From assembly GCF_019969685.1 (NCBI RefSeq), contig NZ_JAHXYZ010000001.1, positions 682,001 through 746,000 of the forward strand: DNA of 64,000 nucleotides, read 5' to 3'. Positions 41,725-50,472 of the stretch are shown one piece after another; the stretch's first letter is position 1, and each line of letters opens with the position of its first letter. The notes under the pieces are model-generated. The model was not told the origin of the DNA, did not search any database, and saw only the letters and a program-made list of their open reading frames with translations. The translations under genes and the position numbers were made by a program. Source of the DNA: Microbacterium sp. EST19A (GTDB taxonomy: Bacteria; Actinomycetota; Actinomycetes; Actinomycetales; Microbacteriaceae).

Positions 41725-43542
41725 GTGACCGCTTCAGATCCCGCCGACGAGGCGACGGGCGTCGTCGGCGACGGCGCCCCTCCGGAGGCCGCGCCCGACT
41801 CCGAGCGCGCCGCTCTGCCGTTCGGGATGGATGCCGCGACGCGCACCCCTGAGCAGGGCTCCGGCTTCGCCGCCGATGCCCTCTTCGCCGGAGATGCCCC
41901 ACCGCCGGCATCGGCCGTCGCCCCCGCCCTCCCGGCGTCAGCGCTCGCCGTCGATGCACTCTTCGCGGCCGAGACCACGCCGGTCTCGACAGCGCCCACG
42001 ACAGCGCCCACGACGACGGAGACGACGCCGCTCCCGGCAGCGCCGCTCGAGAACGCGCCCTCCGCGACGGAGCCTCCGCTGTTCAAGCCTCGTCCCGATG
42101 CACCTGTCGCGGCGACTCCGGCCGCGACGGCGACGGCGGTCTACGATCCGATGGCGATCCTCCAGGAGCCCCCCGCGCAGTGGGCCGACGAAGAGGTCAC
42201 CGCGACAGCGCTCACCTGGGTCGACACGACGACCGTCGCACAGCACACCGCGGTCGCGACACTCGACGACAACGCCGAGGCCGAGAGCGCCGACGGACTC
42301 ATGCGGGGCGCCCGGCTGCGCCCCGCGATCGCGCGTCCCGTTCTTCTGGTGCCGCTCGTCGCGCTCGCCGGGCTGATCGCCGCGTACGCGGGGACGACGC
42401 TGCTGTGGCCGCTGCATGAGGTTCCTCCGGCCGTGCAGGCGATCGAATTCGACACCGTCCCCGCTGCGGCGGCGACCATCACCTGGCCCGCGCAGGGCAG
42501 CGCGGCCGTGGGAATCGCCGGTGTGAGCACCGCGGCATCCGCTGCGAACGCCGTGAGCATCGCGAGCATCACCAAGGTCGTCAGCAGCCTGATGGTGCTC
42601 GATCGGATGCCCCTCGCCGTGGGCGAGCAGGGCCCGGAGTTCCGGTTCGACCGCGCCGACAGCGCCGAGTACTGGCAGTATCGCCGCTCGGACCAGTCGG
42701 CTCTGGATGTGCCGGTGAACGGCGTGCTCACCGAGTACCAGCTGCTCCAGGGCACGCTGATGGGCTCGGCGAACAACTACATCGACCGGCTGTCGTCCGA
42801 GATCTGGGGGTCGAACGATCAGTTCGCGGATGCTGCGGCCGTGTGGCTGCGTGAGCGCGGGCTCACCGGCATCACCGTGGTCACGCCCTCCGGCTTCGAC
42901 GAGGGCAACGTGGCGACTCCCGAGGCGCTGGTCGCTCTCGCCGAGTACGCGATGAAGAACCCGGTCTTCGCACAGATCGTCGGTACGCCGTCGGTGGACC
43001 TCCCCGGTGCCGGCACCGTCGTCAACACCAACGGGATGCTCGCCGATCCCGGCGTCGTCGGCATCAAGACCGGCACGCTCGTGGGGTGGAACCTGCTGAC
43101 GGCGAAGGACATCGCGATCGGCGACACCACCGTGCACCTCTTCGCCGCGGTGCTGGATCAGGCCGACGACGAGCAGCGCCTCGCGGCGACGCGTGCGCTC
43201 TTCGCCGAGACCGAGGCCGCGTTGACGGCGCAGGGCCCTGCGGTCGCCAAGGGCACGGTCGTCGGCGAGGTGACGACCGTGTGGGGCGAGAAGGTCGATG
43301 TCGTCACCGACGACGACGCGACGGTGGTGCTCTGGAACGGGGCGCTCGCCACGGCCGCGGCCTCGTTCGAGCTGGGCGACGAACGCGAGGAGGGCGGCGA
43401 GGTCGGCACGCTCACCACGTCCGGCCCGCTCGACTCGGTGACGACTCCCCTGGCTCTCGCGGAGGATGTCGAAGGACCGAGCCCGTGGTGGCGTCTGACG
43501 CATCCGCTCGAGCTGCTCGGCATCAACGCCGACAAGTCCTGA
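41725..43542 (+). CDS. D-alanyl-D-alanine carboxypeptidase-like membrane protein
   Basis: A 605-residue protein starting at GTG. About 200 cytoplasmic residues are disordered and Ala/Pro/Thr-rich, with two similar motifs (FAADALFAG, LAVDALFAA). One membrane helix follows at 205-227, then a serine-peptidase S11/PBP domain with SITK (S281, K284), SAN (348-350) and KTG (448-450). It would trim peptidoglycan stem peptides outside the membrane. TACCGTAAACGA before the GTG suggests a leaderless mRNA. The N-terminal cytoplasmic half is unusual for the family. Divergent from the thiamine-precursor transporter and its riboswitch. Confidence 0.88.
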   Translation: MTASDPADEATGVVGDGAPPEAAPDSERAALPFGMDAATRTPEQGSGFAADALFAGDAPPPASAVAPALPASALAVDALFAAETTPVSTAPTTAPTTTETTPLPAAPLENAPSATEPPLFKPRPDAPVAATPAATATAVYDPMAILQEPPAQWADEEVTATALTWVDTTTVAQHTAVATLDDNAEAESADGLMRGARLRPAIARPVLLVPLVALAGLIAAYAGTTLLWPLHEVPPAVQAIEFDTVPAAAATITWPAQGSAAVGIAGVSTAASAANAVSIASITKVVSSLMVLDRMPLAVGEQGPEFRFDRADSAEYWQYRRSDQSALDVPVNGVLTEYQLLQGTLMGSANNYIDRLSSEIWGSNDQFADAAAVWLRERGLTGITVVTPSGFDEGNVATPEALVALAEYAMKNPVFAQIVGTPSVDLPGAGTVVNTNGMLADPGVVGIKTGTLVGWNLLTAKDIAIGDTTVHLFAAVLDQADDEQRLAATRALFAETEAALTAQGPAVAKGTVVGEVTTVWGEKVDVVTDDDATVVLWNGALATAAASFELGDEREEGGEVGTLTTSGPLDSVTTPLALAEDVEGPSPWWRLTHPLELLGINADKS

Positions 43543-43566
43543 CAGCTGGAACTCCTCTCTCCGACG

Positions 43567-43604
43567 ACGACGCCCCACCCCGAGGATTCGGGATGGGGCG
43601 TCGT
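43567..43604. terminator. Bidirectional hairpin terminator
   Basis: ACGACGCCCCACCCCGA and TCGGGATGGGGCGTCGT form a 17-base stem with one mismatch and a 4-base loop, between the convergent carboxypeptidase and ABC exporter genes. Confidence 0.85.
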
Positions 43605-43617
43605 GCCGTGCGAGAGG

Positions 43618-45885
43618 TCAGGCCCGGCGACCGGAGTCGCCGGCACCGTCTTCCATCAGGCGCTGAGCGGCTGCGGCCTCGGCCGTCGGCGACTGCGCTC
43701 CGACCGACGCTCCGGCCACGGCGTCATCCGCCTCGGCCCGGGCGCTGTCTTCTGCGTCATCCGCGTCGCCGGCCACGACGACCGGAGTCGTCCCGGTGAG
43801 CGCGTCTTCCGCATCGATGTCGGTCGCCGCCTGCTCGAACTGCGACTGGTACAGGCGCCAGTAGGCTCCCTGCGCGGTGATGAGCTCGTCGTGCGTGCCC
43901 TTCTCCACGATGTCGCCGTGCTCCATCACGAGGATGAGGTCGGCGTCACGGATGGTGGACAGGCGGTGCGCGATCACGAACGACGTGCGTCCCTGACGGA
44001 GCGCGGCCATCGCGTGCTGCAGCAGCAGCTCGGTGCGGGTGTCGACCGCCGACGTCGCCTCATCGAGGATGAGGATCGACGGCTGAGCGACGAAAGCCCG
44101 GGCGATGGTGATGAGCTGACGCTCACCCGCCGACACGTTCGCGGCATCCTCGTCGAGCACGGTGTCGTACCCCTCGGGGAGGGCATGCACGAACCGGTCG
44201 ACATAGGTCGCCTTGGCGGCAGCGAGAACCTCTTCGTCGGTCGCGGTGGAGCGACCGTACCGGATGTTCTCGCGGATGCTGCCCGCGAACAGCCACGGGT
44301 CCTGCAGCACCATCCCGGTGCGGGACCGCAGCTCATCGCGGGTCGCCTCGGCGATGTCCTGCCCGTCGAGCTTGATGCGTCCGCCGCTGAGCTCGTAGAA
44401 GCGCATGATCAGGTTGACGAGCGTGGTCTTGCCGGCGCCGGTCGGGCCGACGATCGCGACCGTCTGGCCCGGCTCCACCCGGAACGACAGATCCTTGATC
44501 AGCGGACGCTCGGGCGTGTACGAGAACGCGACGTTCTCGAACTCGATGACGCCCTTGCCCTCGACCAGCTCGGGAGCGTCAGCACTGTCTGCCTCCTGCT
44601 CATCGGCGTCGAGCAGCTCGAACACCCGCTCGGCGGATGCCGTGCCCGACTGGACCACCGCCGCCATGCCACCCAGATCGGAGAGCGGCTGCGTGAACTG
44701 CTGCGAGTACTGGATGAACGCCTGCACGTCGCCGAGACGGAGCTGGCCGTTCGCGACCATCAGACCGCCGAGCACCGCGATGCCCACGTAGCTGAGGTTT
44801 CCCACGAACATCATCGCCGGCATGATGATGCCGGAGAGGAACTGCGCCCGGAAGCTCGCCTGGAAGAGCTCTTCGTTCTCGACCTGGAACTTGTCCAGCG
44901 CGTCCTTCTCACGGCCGAACACCTTCACCAGCGCGTGCCCGGAGAACGCCTCTTCGACCCGTGCGTTCAGTCGGCCGACCTTGCGCCACTGCGTGCCGAA
45001 CGCCTTCTGCGAACGCGGACCGATGACACCGAAGATCACCGCCATGAGCGGCAGGGTGATGAGGGCGACGAGGGCGAGCTGCCACGAGATCGAGAACATC
45101 ATGATCAGCACACCGATCACGGTCAGCACCGAGGTCAGCGCGCCCGAGAGCGACTGCTGCATGGTCTGGGTGATGTTGTCGATGTCGTTCGTGACGCGCG
45201 AGATCAGCTCACCGCGCTGCACCTTGTCGAAGTACGACAGGGGCAGGCGGTTGATCTTCGCCTCGACCGACTCGCGCAGGCGCCACATCGTGCGCACCAT
45301 GATCACGTTGATGACGTAACCCTGGATCCAGGTCAGGAAGGCTGCGGCCACGTAGATCGCGAGGACCGCGGCGATGACGAGTCGCAGGGCGTCGAAATCA
45401 ACGCCCTGGCCGACCGTGAAGTCACCCAGCGCACCGACCTGGTTCGCGAAGTCGTCCTGGCCGGAGCCGCGCAGCGCCTCGATGACCACATCCTGCGGGG
45501 TGCCGGCCGGGAAGCCGGGGAAATCTCCGTTCGGCTGGCCGAGCTGGATCGAGATGAACCCCTTGTAGACGAGGTTCGTCGCCTCGGCGAGCACCTTGGG
45601 TGCGGCGACCGTCAGGACCACGCCGAGCGCGCCGAGGACGGACACGAAGACGAACCAGATCGCCGACGGCTTCAGCAGCCCGATCATGCGCGCGAAGCTC
45701 GGCCCGAAGTTGTCGGCCTTGCCCGGAGCGACGCTGTCCCAGTCGCCGGAGTTCTGACGGGCCTGCTCCGCGAGCTCGGCCTCGTACTTCTCCTCCGCGG
45801 TCAGTTCGACCTCGGCCACGGGGGCAGCAGCCTTGCCGCGACGGCCACGCGTGACCTTGCTCTGTTCGTTGTTCTGCTCGCTCAT
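43618..45885 (-). CDS. ABC exporter subunit with consensus ATP site residues
   Basis: A 755-residue half-transporter: ~75 hydrophilic residues, six membrane helices (about 80-420), then an NBD with GPTGAGKTT, Walker B ILILDEATSAVD (catalytic Glu present) but an altered signature NVSAGERQ. The C-terminal ~80 residues are acidic and alanine-rich. Together with the next gene it forms a heterodimeric exporter of the BmrCD/TmrAB type, probably for drugs or lipids. Its ATG overlaps the stop of the partner (ATGA). Substrate unknown. Confidence 0.92.
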   Translation of the reverse strand: MSEQNNEQSKVTRGRRGKAAAPVAEVELTAEEKYEAELAEQARQNSGDWDSVAPGKADNFGPSFARMIGLLKPSAIWFVFVSVLGALGVVLTVAAPKVLAEATNLVYKGFISIQLGQPNGDFPGFPAGTPQDVVIEALRGSGQDDFANQVGALGDFTVGQGVDFDALRLVIAAVLAIYVAAAFLTWIQGYVINVIMVRTMWRLRESVEAKINRLPLSYFDKVQRGELISRVTNDIDNITQTMQQSLSGALTSVLTVIGVLIMMFSISWQLALVALITLPLMAVIFGVIGPRSQKAFGTQWRKVGRLNARVEEAFSGHALVKVFGREKDALDKFQVENEELFQASFRAQFLSGIIMPAMMFVGNLSYVGIAVLGGLMVANGQLRLGDVQAFIQYSQQFTQPLSDLGGMAAVVQSGTASAERVFELLDADEQEADSADAPELVEGKGVIEFENVAFSYTPERPLIKDLSFRVEPGQTVAIVGPTGAGKTTLVNLIMRFYELSGGRIKLDGQDIAEATRDELRSRTGMVLQDPWLFAGSIRENIRYGRSTATDEEVLAAAKATYVDRFVHALPEGYDTVLDEDAANVSAGERQLITIARAFVAQPSILILDEATSAVDTRTELLLQHAMAALRQGRTSFVIAHRLSTIRDADLILVMEHGDIVEKGTHDELITAQGAYWRLYQSQFEQAATDIDAEDALTGTTPVVVAGDADDAEDSARAEADDAVAGASVGAQSPTAEAAAAQRLMEDGAGDSGRRA

Positions 45886-47609
45886 GCGTCCACCCCCAGC
45901 TGCGACTCGACGATCTCTCGGTAGGTGTCGCTCGTCTCGAGCAGCTGCTCGTGCGTGCCGACGCCGACCATGGTGCCGCCGTCGAGGACGACGATGCGAT
46001 CGGCATCCGTGATCGACGACACGCGCTGGGCGACCACGATCTTCGTGACGTGCGGAAGCTCCCGCCACAGCGCCTGCCGCAGGCGGGCATCCGTCGTCAG
46101 GTCGAGAGCCGAGAACGAGTCGTCGAAGACCAGGACCTTCGGCTGGTGCACGATCGCGCGGGCGATCGCGAGCCGCTGGCGCTGTCCGCCGGACACATTC
46201 GTGCCGCCCTGGGCGATGCGCGACTCGAGTCCGTCGGGCATCTCCTCGACGAAGTCGCGACCCTGCGCGATCTCGAGCGCGTGCCAGAGCTCTTCGTCGG
46301 TCGCCTCCTCGCGCCCGTAGCGCAGGTTCGACGCGACGGTGCCGGTGAAGAGGAACGGACGCTGCGGAACCAGACCGATACTGTCCCACAGCGCCTCGAC
46401 GTCGGCTTCGCGCACATCCGTGCCGCCCACGTGCACGGAACCGCCCGAGACGTCGAACAGACGAGGGATGAGGGAGATGAGTGTCGTCTTGCCCGAGCCG
46501 GTGGATCCGACGATCGCGACCGTCTCTCCCGGCTCCGCGCCGAAGCTGATGCCCTTGAGCACCGGGGAGTCCGCGCCGGGGTAGGTGAACTCGACATCGT
46601 CGAGCACCACGGATCCGGGAACCGGGAACTCGGTGACGCCGTTCTCGGGGCGGACCAGCGTGGAGTCGGAGTCGAGCACCTCGCCGATGCGCTCGGCCGA
46701 GACGGCGGCGCGCGGGATCATCATCGCCATGAAGCTCGCCATGATGACGCCGCCCATGATCTGACCGATGTACTGCATGAAGGCGAACAGCGTGCCGACC
46801 TGCACCGTGCCGTTGTTGACCTCGATGCCGCCGAACCAGATGACCGAGACGACCGTGACGTTGAGGATGAGCATGAACAGCGGGAAGAGCAGCACGAACA
46901 GCGAGCCGACCTTGCGCCCGACGACCATGATGTCGGTGTTGGCGCCGCGGAAGCGCTCCTCTTCGATGCCCTCGCGCACGAACGCGCGCACGACACGGAC
47001 GCCGGTGAGCTGCTCGCGCATGATGCGGTTGACGTTGTCGAGCTTGCCCTGGTAGCTGCGGAACAGCGGGACCATGCGGCCGATGACGAGCGCGGCGAGG
47101 ATCAGCAGCAGCGGCACGGAGACCGCGATGAGCCAGCTGAGGGTCACCTCGGTGCGCACGGCGAAGATGATGCCGCCGATCGCGAGCAGCGGCGCGGTGA
47201 CGAGCATGGTCGCGCCCATCATGGCCAGCATCTGCACCTGCTGCACGTCGTTCGTGTTGCGGGTGATGAGCGATCCGGCGCCGAACACCGAGACCTCGCG
47301 TTCGGAGAAGCCGCTGACCTTGCCGAACACATCGGCGCGGATGTCGCGGCCGGCACCCATCGCCGCGCGTGCGGCGAAGAAGGTGGCGGTGACCGAGGCG
47401 ATGATCTGCCCCAACGACACCACGAGCATGAAGAGGCCGGTGCTCCAGATGTAACCCGTGTCGCCCTGGGCGATGCCCTTGTTGATGATGTCGGCGTTGA
47501 GGCTCGGGAGGTAGAGGGTCGCGGCGACGCTGGCGAGCTGGAACACCAGCACGCCGAGGAGCAGCCACTTATAGCGAGACAGATAGCGGAAGAGAATTTT
47601 TCCCAGCAC
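45882..47609 (-). CDS. ABC exporter subunit with degenerate catalytic site
   Basis: A 575-residue half-transporter starting, in my reading, at the GTG at 47609 (VLGKILFRYLSRYKW, the usual beginning of the membrane domain); a longer frame to 47681 exists but its extra residues look non-coding. Six helices are followed by an NBD with GSTGSGKTT, a perfect signature NVSGGQRQ, but Walker B VLVFDDSFSALD where the catalytic Glu is Asp. Such asymmetry is the rule in heterodimeric exporters: its signature completes the active site of the partner, while its own site is inactive or slow. Confidence 0.9.
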   Translation of the reverse strand: MLGKILFRYLSRYKWLLLGVLVFQLASVAATLYLPSLNADIINKGIAQGDTGYIWSTGLFMLVVSLGQIIASVTATFFAARAAMGAGRDIRADVFGKVSGFSEREVSVFGAGSLITRNTNDVQQVQMLAMMGATMLVTAPLLAIGGIIFAVRTEVTLSWLIAVSVPLLLILAALVIGRMVPLFRSYQGKLDNVNRIMREQLTGVRVVRAFVREGIEEERFRGANTDIMVVGRKVGSLFVLLFPLFMLILNVTVVSVIWFGGIEVNNGTVQVGTLFAFMQYIGQIMGGVIMASFMAMMIPRAAVSAERIGEVLDSDSTLVRPENGVTEFPVPGSVVLDDVEFTYPGADSPVLKGISFGAEPGETVAIVGSTGSGKTTLISLIPRLFDVSGGSVHVGGTDVREADVEALWDSIGLVPQRPFLFTGTVASNLRYGREEATDEELWHALEIAQGRDFVEEMPDGLESRIAQGGTNVSGGQRQRLAIARAIVHQPKVLVFDDSFSALDLTTDARLRQALWRELPHVTKIVVAQRVSSITDADRIVVLDGGTMVGVGTHEQLLETSDTYREIVESQLGVDA

Positions 47610-47814
47610 AGGCGCACTTTCTAGGAAGGATGGATCGGCGGGTTTCTCGGCAGACGGATGCCGACCGACAACCGGCCACAAGACAGAGTGCCACGAACTG
47701 CGGACATTCGTATCCCCCTGTGGGAGGACCTTCGCTGACAGCGAACCTTTTCAGCCACGGCCTGCGGTTTCTGAACTCGGGTGAAGAACGGCGGGTCCAT
47801 GCAGCGGAATCTAT

Positions 47815-47836
47815 TTGTACTCCCGTAATGGTACAA
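47815..47836. promoter_or_regulatory. YtrA-type GntR operator
   Basis: TTGTAC-N10-GTACAA, a perfect inverted repeat just upstream of the membrane-protein/YtrA-regulator operon; agreement extends to 8 of 10 outer bases per half. The whole gap 47610-47875 holds no other recognisable gene. Confidence 0.6.
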
Positions 47837-47875
47837 CTTGTGATAGACATGCGGTACAAACAGATGGGACTCTCC

Positions 47876-48880
47876 ATGCCGATCATCACGGCCTTCTTCT
47901 CGATGCCCTGGGTCTCGCTGATCGTCGCGGCGATCATCGCGGTCGGCATCACCGTCACTCCTGCGTGGAACGCTCGGCGGGCGAGCCGCGAGCGACTCGT
48001 CCCGACCGCCGGCCTCGTCGCGCGCTACTCGCCGGAGCATCGCACGCTCGGGATCACGGCGATCGTCGTCATCGTGGCCTTCGTCGCCGAGAACCTGATC
48101 TCCGGCTACGCTCTCGACCTCGCCGACGTCGTCGCCTGGTGGCGATACCCGATGCCGATGATCACGGCATCCGTCGGCGTCGGCATCTTGTTGGCGATCA
48201 TCGCAACGAGGGGCAGCGCCCCTGTGGAGCAGCCCGTCATCTCCGCTCGTCGCACGTGGCTGACCTTCAGCGCTCGGACCGGATCCGTGGGAGCCGGCCT
48301 CACGCTGCTCGCTCTCTCGACGATCACCATCTTGGCCGGCCTCGCATCGTCGAACATCGGCGACGGTCCCTACGTCTTCCTCGAGATCGAAGTCCCGAAC
48401 GAGACGATCGATCCGATCCGGCCATGGTTCTACGGATGGGCATACGGCGTTCCCGTACTCATCTGCACGGCCGCTCTCATCGCCGTGACCGTGGGTGCGC
48501 TGCACGCCAACGCATCCCGCTCCTTCATGCGCCCGCAGACCGTCATCGCCGAGCAGCGCCAACGTCGCGCTGTCGCGACGGGCATCACTCGGATCTCTAC
48601 GTCTGCGGCCCTGCTCACGCTTGCAGGGGCAGTGAGGTTCATCGCCGACGCCGGGTCCGTCGCCGGTCTCACCATCCAGGGCGATCTCCGGAGTGATTCG
48701 TATACGGCGTATTGGCGATACGGAGAGGTCGCGGCCGTCGGAGGCGCCGTGTCTCCGCTGCTGGAGATCGCCGCCTTCGTCCTTCTGCTCCTGGTGACCG
48801 CGCAGCTCTACCCGTCGGGATGCATCGCCCAGCCGTCCGTCGACGCCGAGAGCCACGCGGAACGCGAGACCGCGCAGTGA
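47876..48880 (+). CDS. Multi-pass membrane protein of unknown function
   Basis: A 334-residue protein with about seven to eight hydrophobic segments (first: AFFSMPWVSLIVAAIIAVGITV). No family recognised. Start uncertain: ATGs at 47864 and 47876 are in frame with weak ribosome sites. The stop overlaps the GTG of a YtrA-type regulator, so the pair forms an operon probably autoregulated through the repeat at 47815. YtrA operons usually accompany ABC transporters of stress or antibiotic response; no ATPase is present in this operon, though exporter genes lie on the other strand. Confidence 0.8.
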   Translation: MPIITAFFSMPWVSLIVAAIIAVGITVTPAWNARRASRERLVPTAGLVARYSPEHRTLGITAIVVIVAFVAENLISGYALDLADVVAWWRYPMPMITASVGVGILLAIIATRGSAPVEQPVISARRTWLTFSARTGSVGAGLTLLALSTITILAGLASSNIGDGPYVFLEIEVPNETIDPIRPWFYGWAYGVPVLICTAALIAVTVGALHANASRSFMRPQTVIAEQRQRRAVATGITRISTSAALLTLAGAVRFIADAGSVAGLTIQGDLRSDSYTAYWRYGEVAAVGGAVSPLLEIAAFVLLLLVTAQLYPSGCIAQPSVDAESHAERETAQ

Positions 48881-49269
48881 ATCCGCGTCCGAGGCTGGCG
48901 CCTGCCGACGAGGCGAACCCGGCGCTCGATATCTACCGGCAGCTGCGCGGCATCATCGTCTCCGGGCAACTGGGTGCGGGCGAGCGTCTGCCGACGGTCC
49001 GCCAGATGGCGAGCGACCTCGGCGTCGCTCCCGGAACGGCCGCGCGCGCGTACAAGATGCTCGAAGGAGAAGGGCTCGTGATCTCGCGCACGGCCGCAGG
49101 CACTCGGGTCGCCGAGTCGGCCGGAGTCCTCCCGGCCTCGGTGATCCGACTCATCCGTGATCTCGTCGACGAAGCCGATTCCGTGGCCGCCGATCCCGAC
49201 GACGTCGTGGACGTGCTCCGCGCGATCTGGCAGGCGGGTTCACACGGCGAGGCTCTCCATGACGAATAG
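48877..49269 (+). CDS. GntR-family regulator, YtrA subfamily
   Basis: A 130-residue protein starting at a GTG that overlaps the preceding TGA. It has the GntR winged helix (IYRQLRGIIVSGQLGAGERLPTVRQMASDLGVAPGTAARAYKMLEGEGLVISRTAAGTRV) and only a short helical tail, the minimal form typical of YtrA. Such regulators dimerise through the tail and repress their own operon. Likely target: the inverted repeat at 47815-47836. Confidence 0.92.
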   Translation: MNPRPRLAPADEANPALDIYRQLRGIIVSGQLGAGERLPTVRQMASDLGVAPGTAARAYKMLEGEGLVISRTAAGTRVAESAGVLPASVIRLIRDLVDEADSVAADPDDVVDVLRAIWQAGSHGEALHDE

Positions 49270-49300
49270 CTCGTTCATGCCACCGCGCCGATAGAGAACC

Positions 49301-50362
49301 TCAGAAGAGCGGCCGCTCCGGCACATAGTCGCGCGCGCCGGCGCCGGCATCCGCGTCGAGCTCCGCCAGCGTCGGCGGGTCCCACTTCGGGTTGCGGTCC
49401 TTGTCCACCACCTGTGCGCGGATGCCCTCGACGAGGTCCGGATGCTGGTTCACGAACCAGAGCACGCGCCGGTACTCGCCTTCCAGCGCCGCGCGCAGGT
49501 TCGGCAGGTCCCGCGCCTCGCGCACCGCGTCGAGGGTGACGACGAGGCCGGTCGGCGCGAGCCCCTCGAGGAGGTCGGCGGTGGCGGCGGCATCCGTCGT
49601 CCCCTGCGCCTGCAGCCGCTCGATGATCTGGACCACGGTCGGTGCGGAGAAGGCGTCGTCGATCCACTCCTGGGAGGCCGGGAGCTGCGACGGGTCGGGC
49701 GTCTCGTCGAAGAGCAGCACGATCTCGCTGGGACCGGTCGGGTCGGCGCGGTAGGCGAGCGCCTCGCGCAGTGCGTCGAGCCGGTCGGACGGCACGTAGT
49801 GGTCGGCGAACCCGAGGTGCACGGCATCCGCTCCGTCCATGGTCGAGCCGGTCAGGGCGAAGTACTCGCCGAACCGGCCGGGTGCCCGCCCCAGCAGCCA
49901 GGTGCCACCCACGTCGGGAGTGAACCCGATGCGCGTCTCGGGCATCGCCAGCTTGGAGCGCTCGGTGACGATGCGGATGGCGGCGTGGCCGGCGAGGCCG
50001 ATGCCCCCGCCCATCGTGATGCCGTCGGCGATCGAGACGACGGGCTTCGGGTACTCCGCGATCATCGCGTTCAGCGCGTACTCGGCACGGAAGAACTCGG
50101 CGGACTGATCGGCGTGGCCGGACGTGATCTGCTGGTGCAGGGCGCGGACATCACCGCCCGCGCACATCCCGCGTTCGCCCGCTCCGTCGATCAGGATGAT
50201 CTGCACGTCGGTGTCGTCGACCCAGGCGGTGAGCGCCTCGGTGAGCAGATCGATCATGCCGGGATCGAGGGCGTTGATCGCTTCGGGACGGTTCAGAGTG
50301 AGACGTCCGAGTGCGCCTTCCTTGCGGACGAGGACGCGGGGCGCGGCGATGGTGTCTGTCAC
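49301..50362 (-). CDS. 3-hydroxyisobutyryl-CoA hydrolase-like enoyl-CoA hydratase family protein
   Basis: A 353-residue crotonase-fold protein, longer than plain enoyl-CoA hydratases and with the C-terminal extension of HIBYL-CoA hydrolases (YRRVLWFVNQHPDLVEGIRAQVVDKDRNPKWDPPTL). Oxyanion and active-site segments: RGMCAGGDVRAL and MPETRIGFTPDVGGTWLLGR, with the conserved Glu and Asp. It would hydrolyse 3-hydroxyisobutyryl-CoA in valine breakdown. GTG start at 50362 chosen; TAACGT nine bases upstream suggests a leaderless transcript. Monocistronic. Confidence 0.9.
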   Translation of the reverse strand: MTDTIAAPRVLVRKEGALGRLTLNRPEAINALDPGMIDLLTEALTAWVDDTDVQIILIDGAGERGMCAGGDVRALHQQITSGHADQSAEFFRAEYALNAMIAEYPKPVVSIADGITMGGGIGLAGHAAIRIVTERSKLAMPETRIGFTPDVGGTWLLGRAPGRFGEYFALTGSTMDGADAVHLGFADHYVPSDRLDALREALAYRADPTGPSEIVLLFDETPDPSQLPASQEWIDDAFSAPTVVQIIERLQAQGTTDAAATADLLEGLAPTGLVVTLDAVREARDLPNLRAALEGEYRRVLWFVNQHPDLVEGIRAQVVDKDRNPKWDPPTLAELDADAGAGARDYVPERPLF

Positions 50363-50472
50363 GCGTGCCACGTTACCCGTTCGCCGCGGGGTCCGAATCC
50401 GCACGAAATACGCGATCCGGGCGCTTTTCCGGCAGGATAGGGGGAACTGTTCACTGCAAGGAGAGGTCGCGG

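Noticed and set aside
43618..47568. Apparent 1316-residue fused ABC protein
   Set aside because: The upstream half is a shadow frame of the partner subunit gene; the two subunits are encoded in different frames with an ATGA junction.
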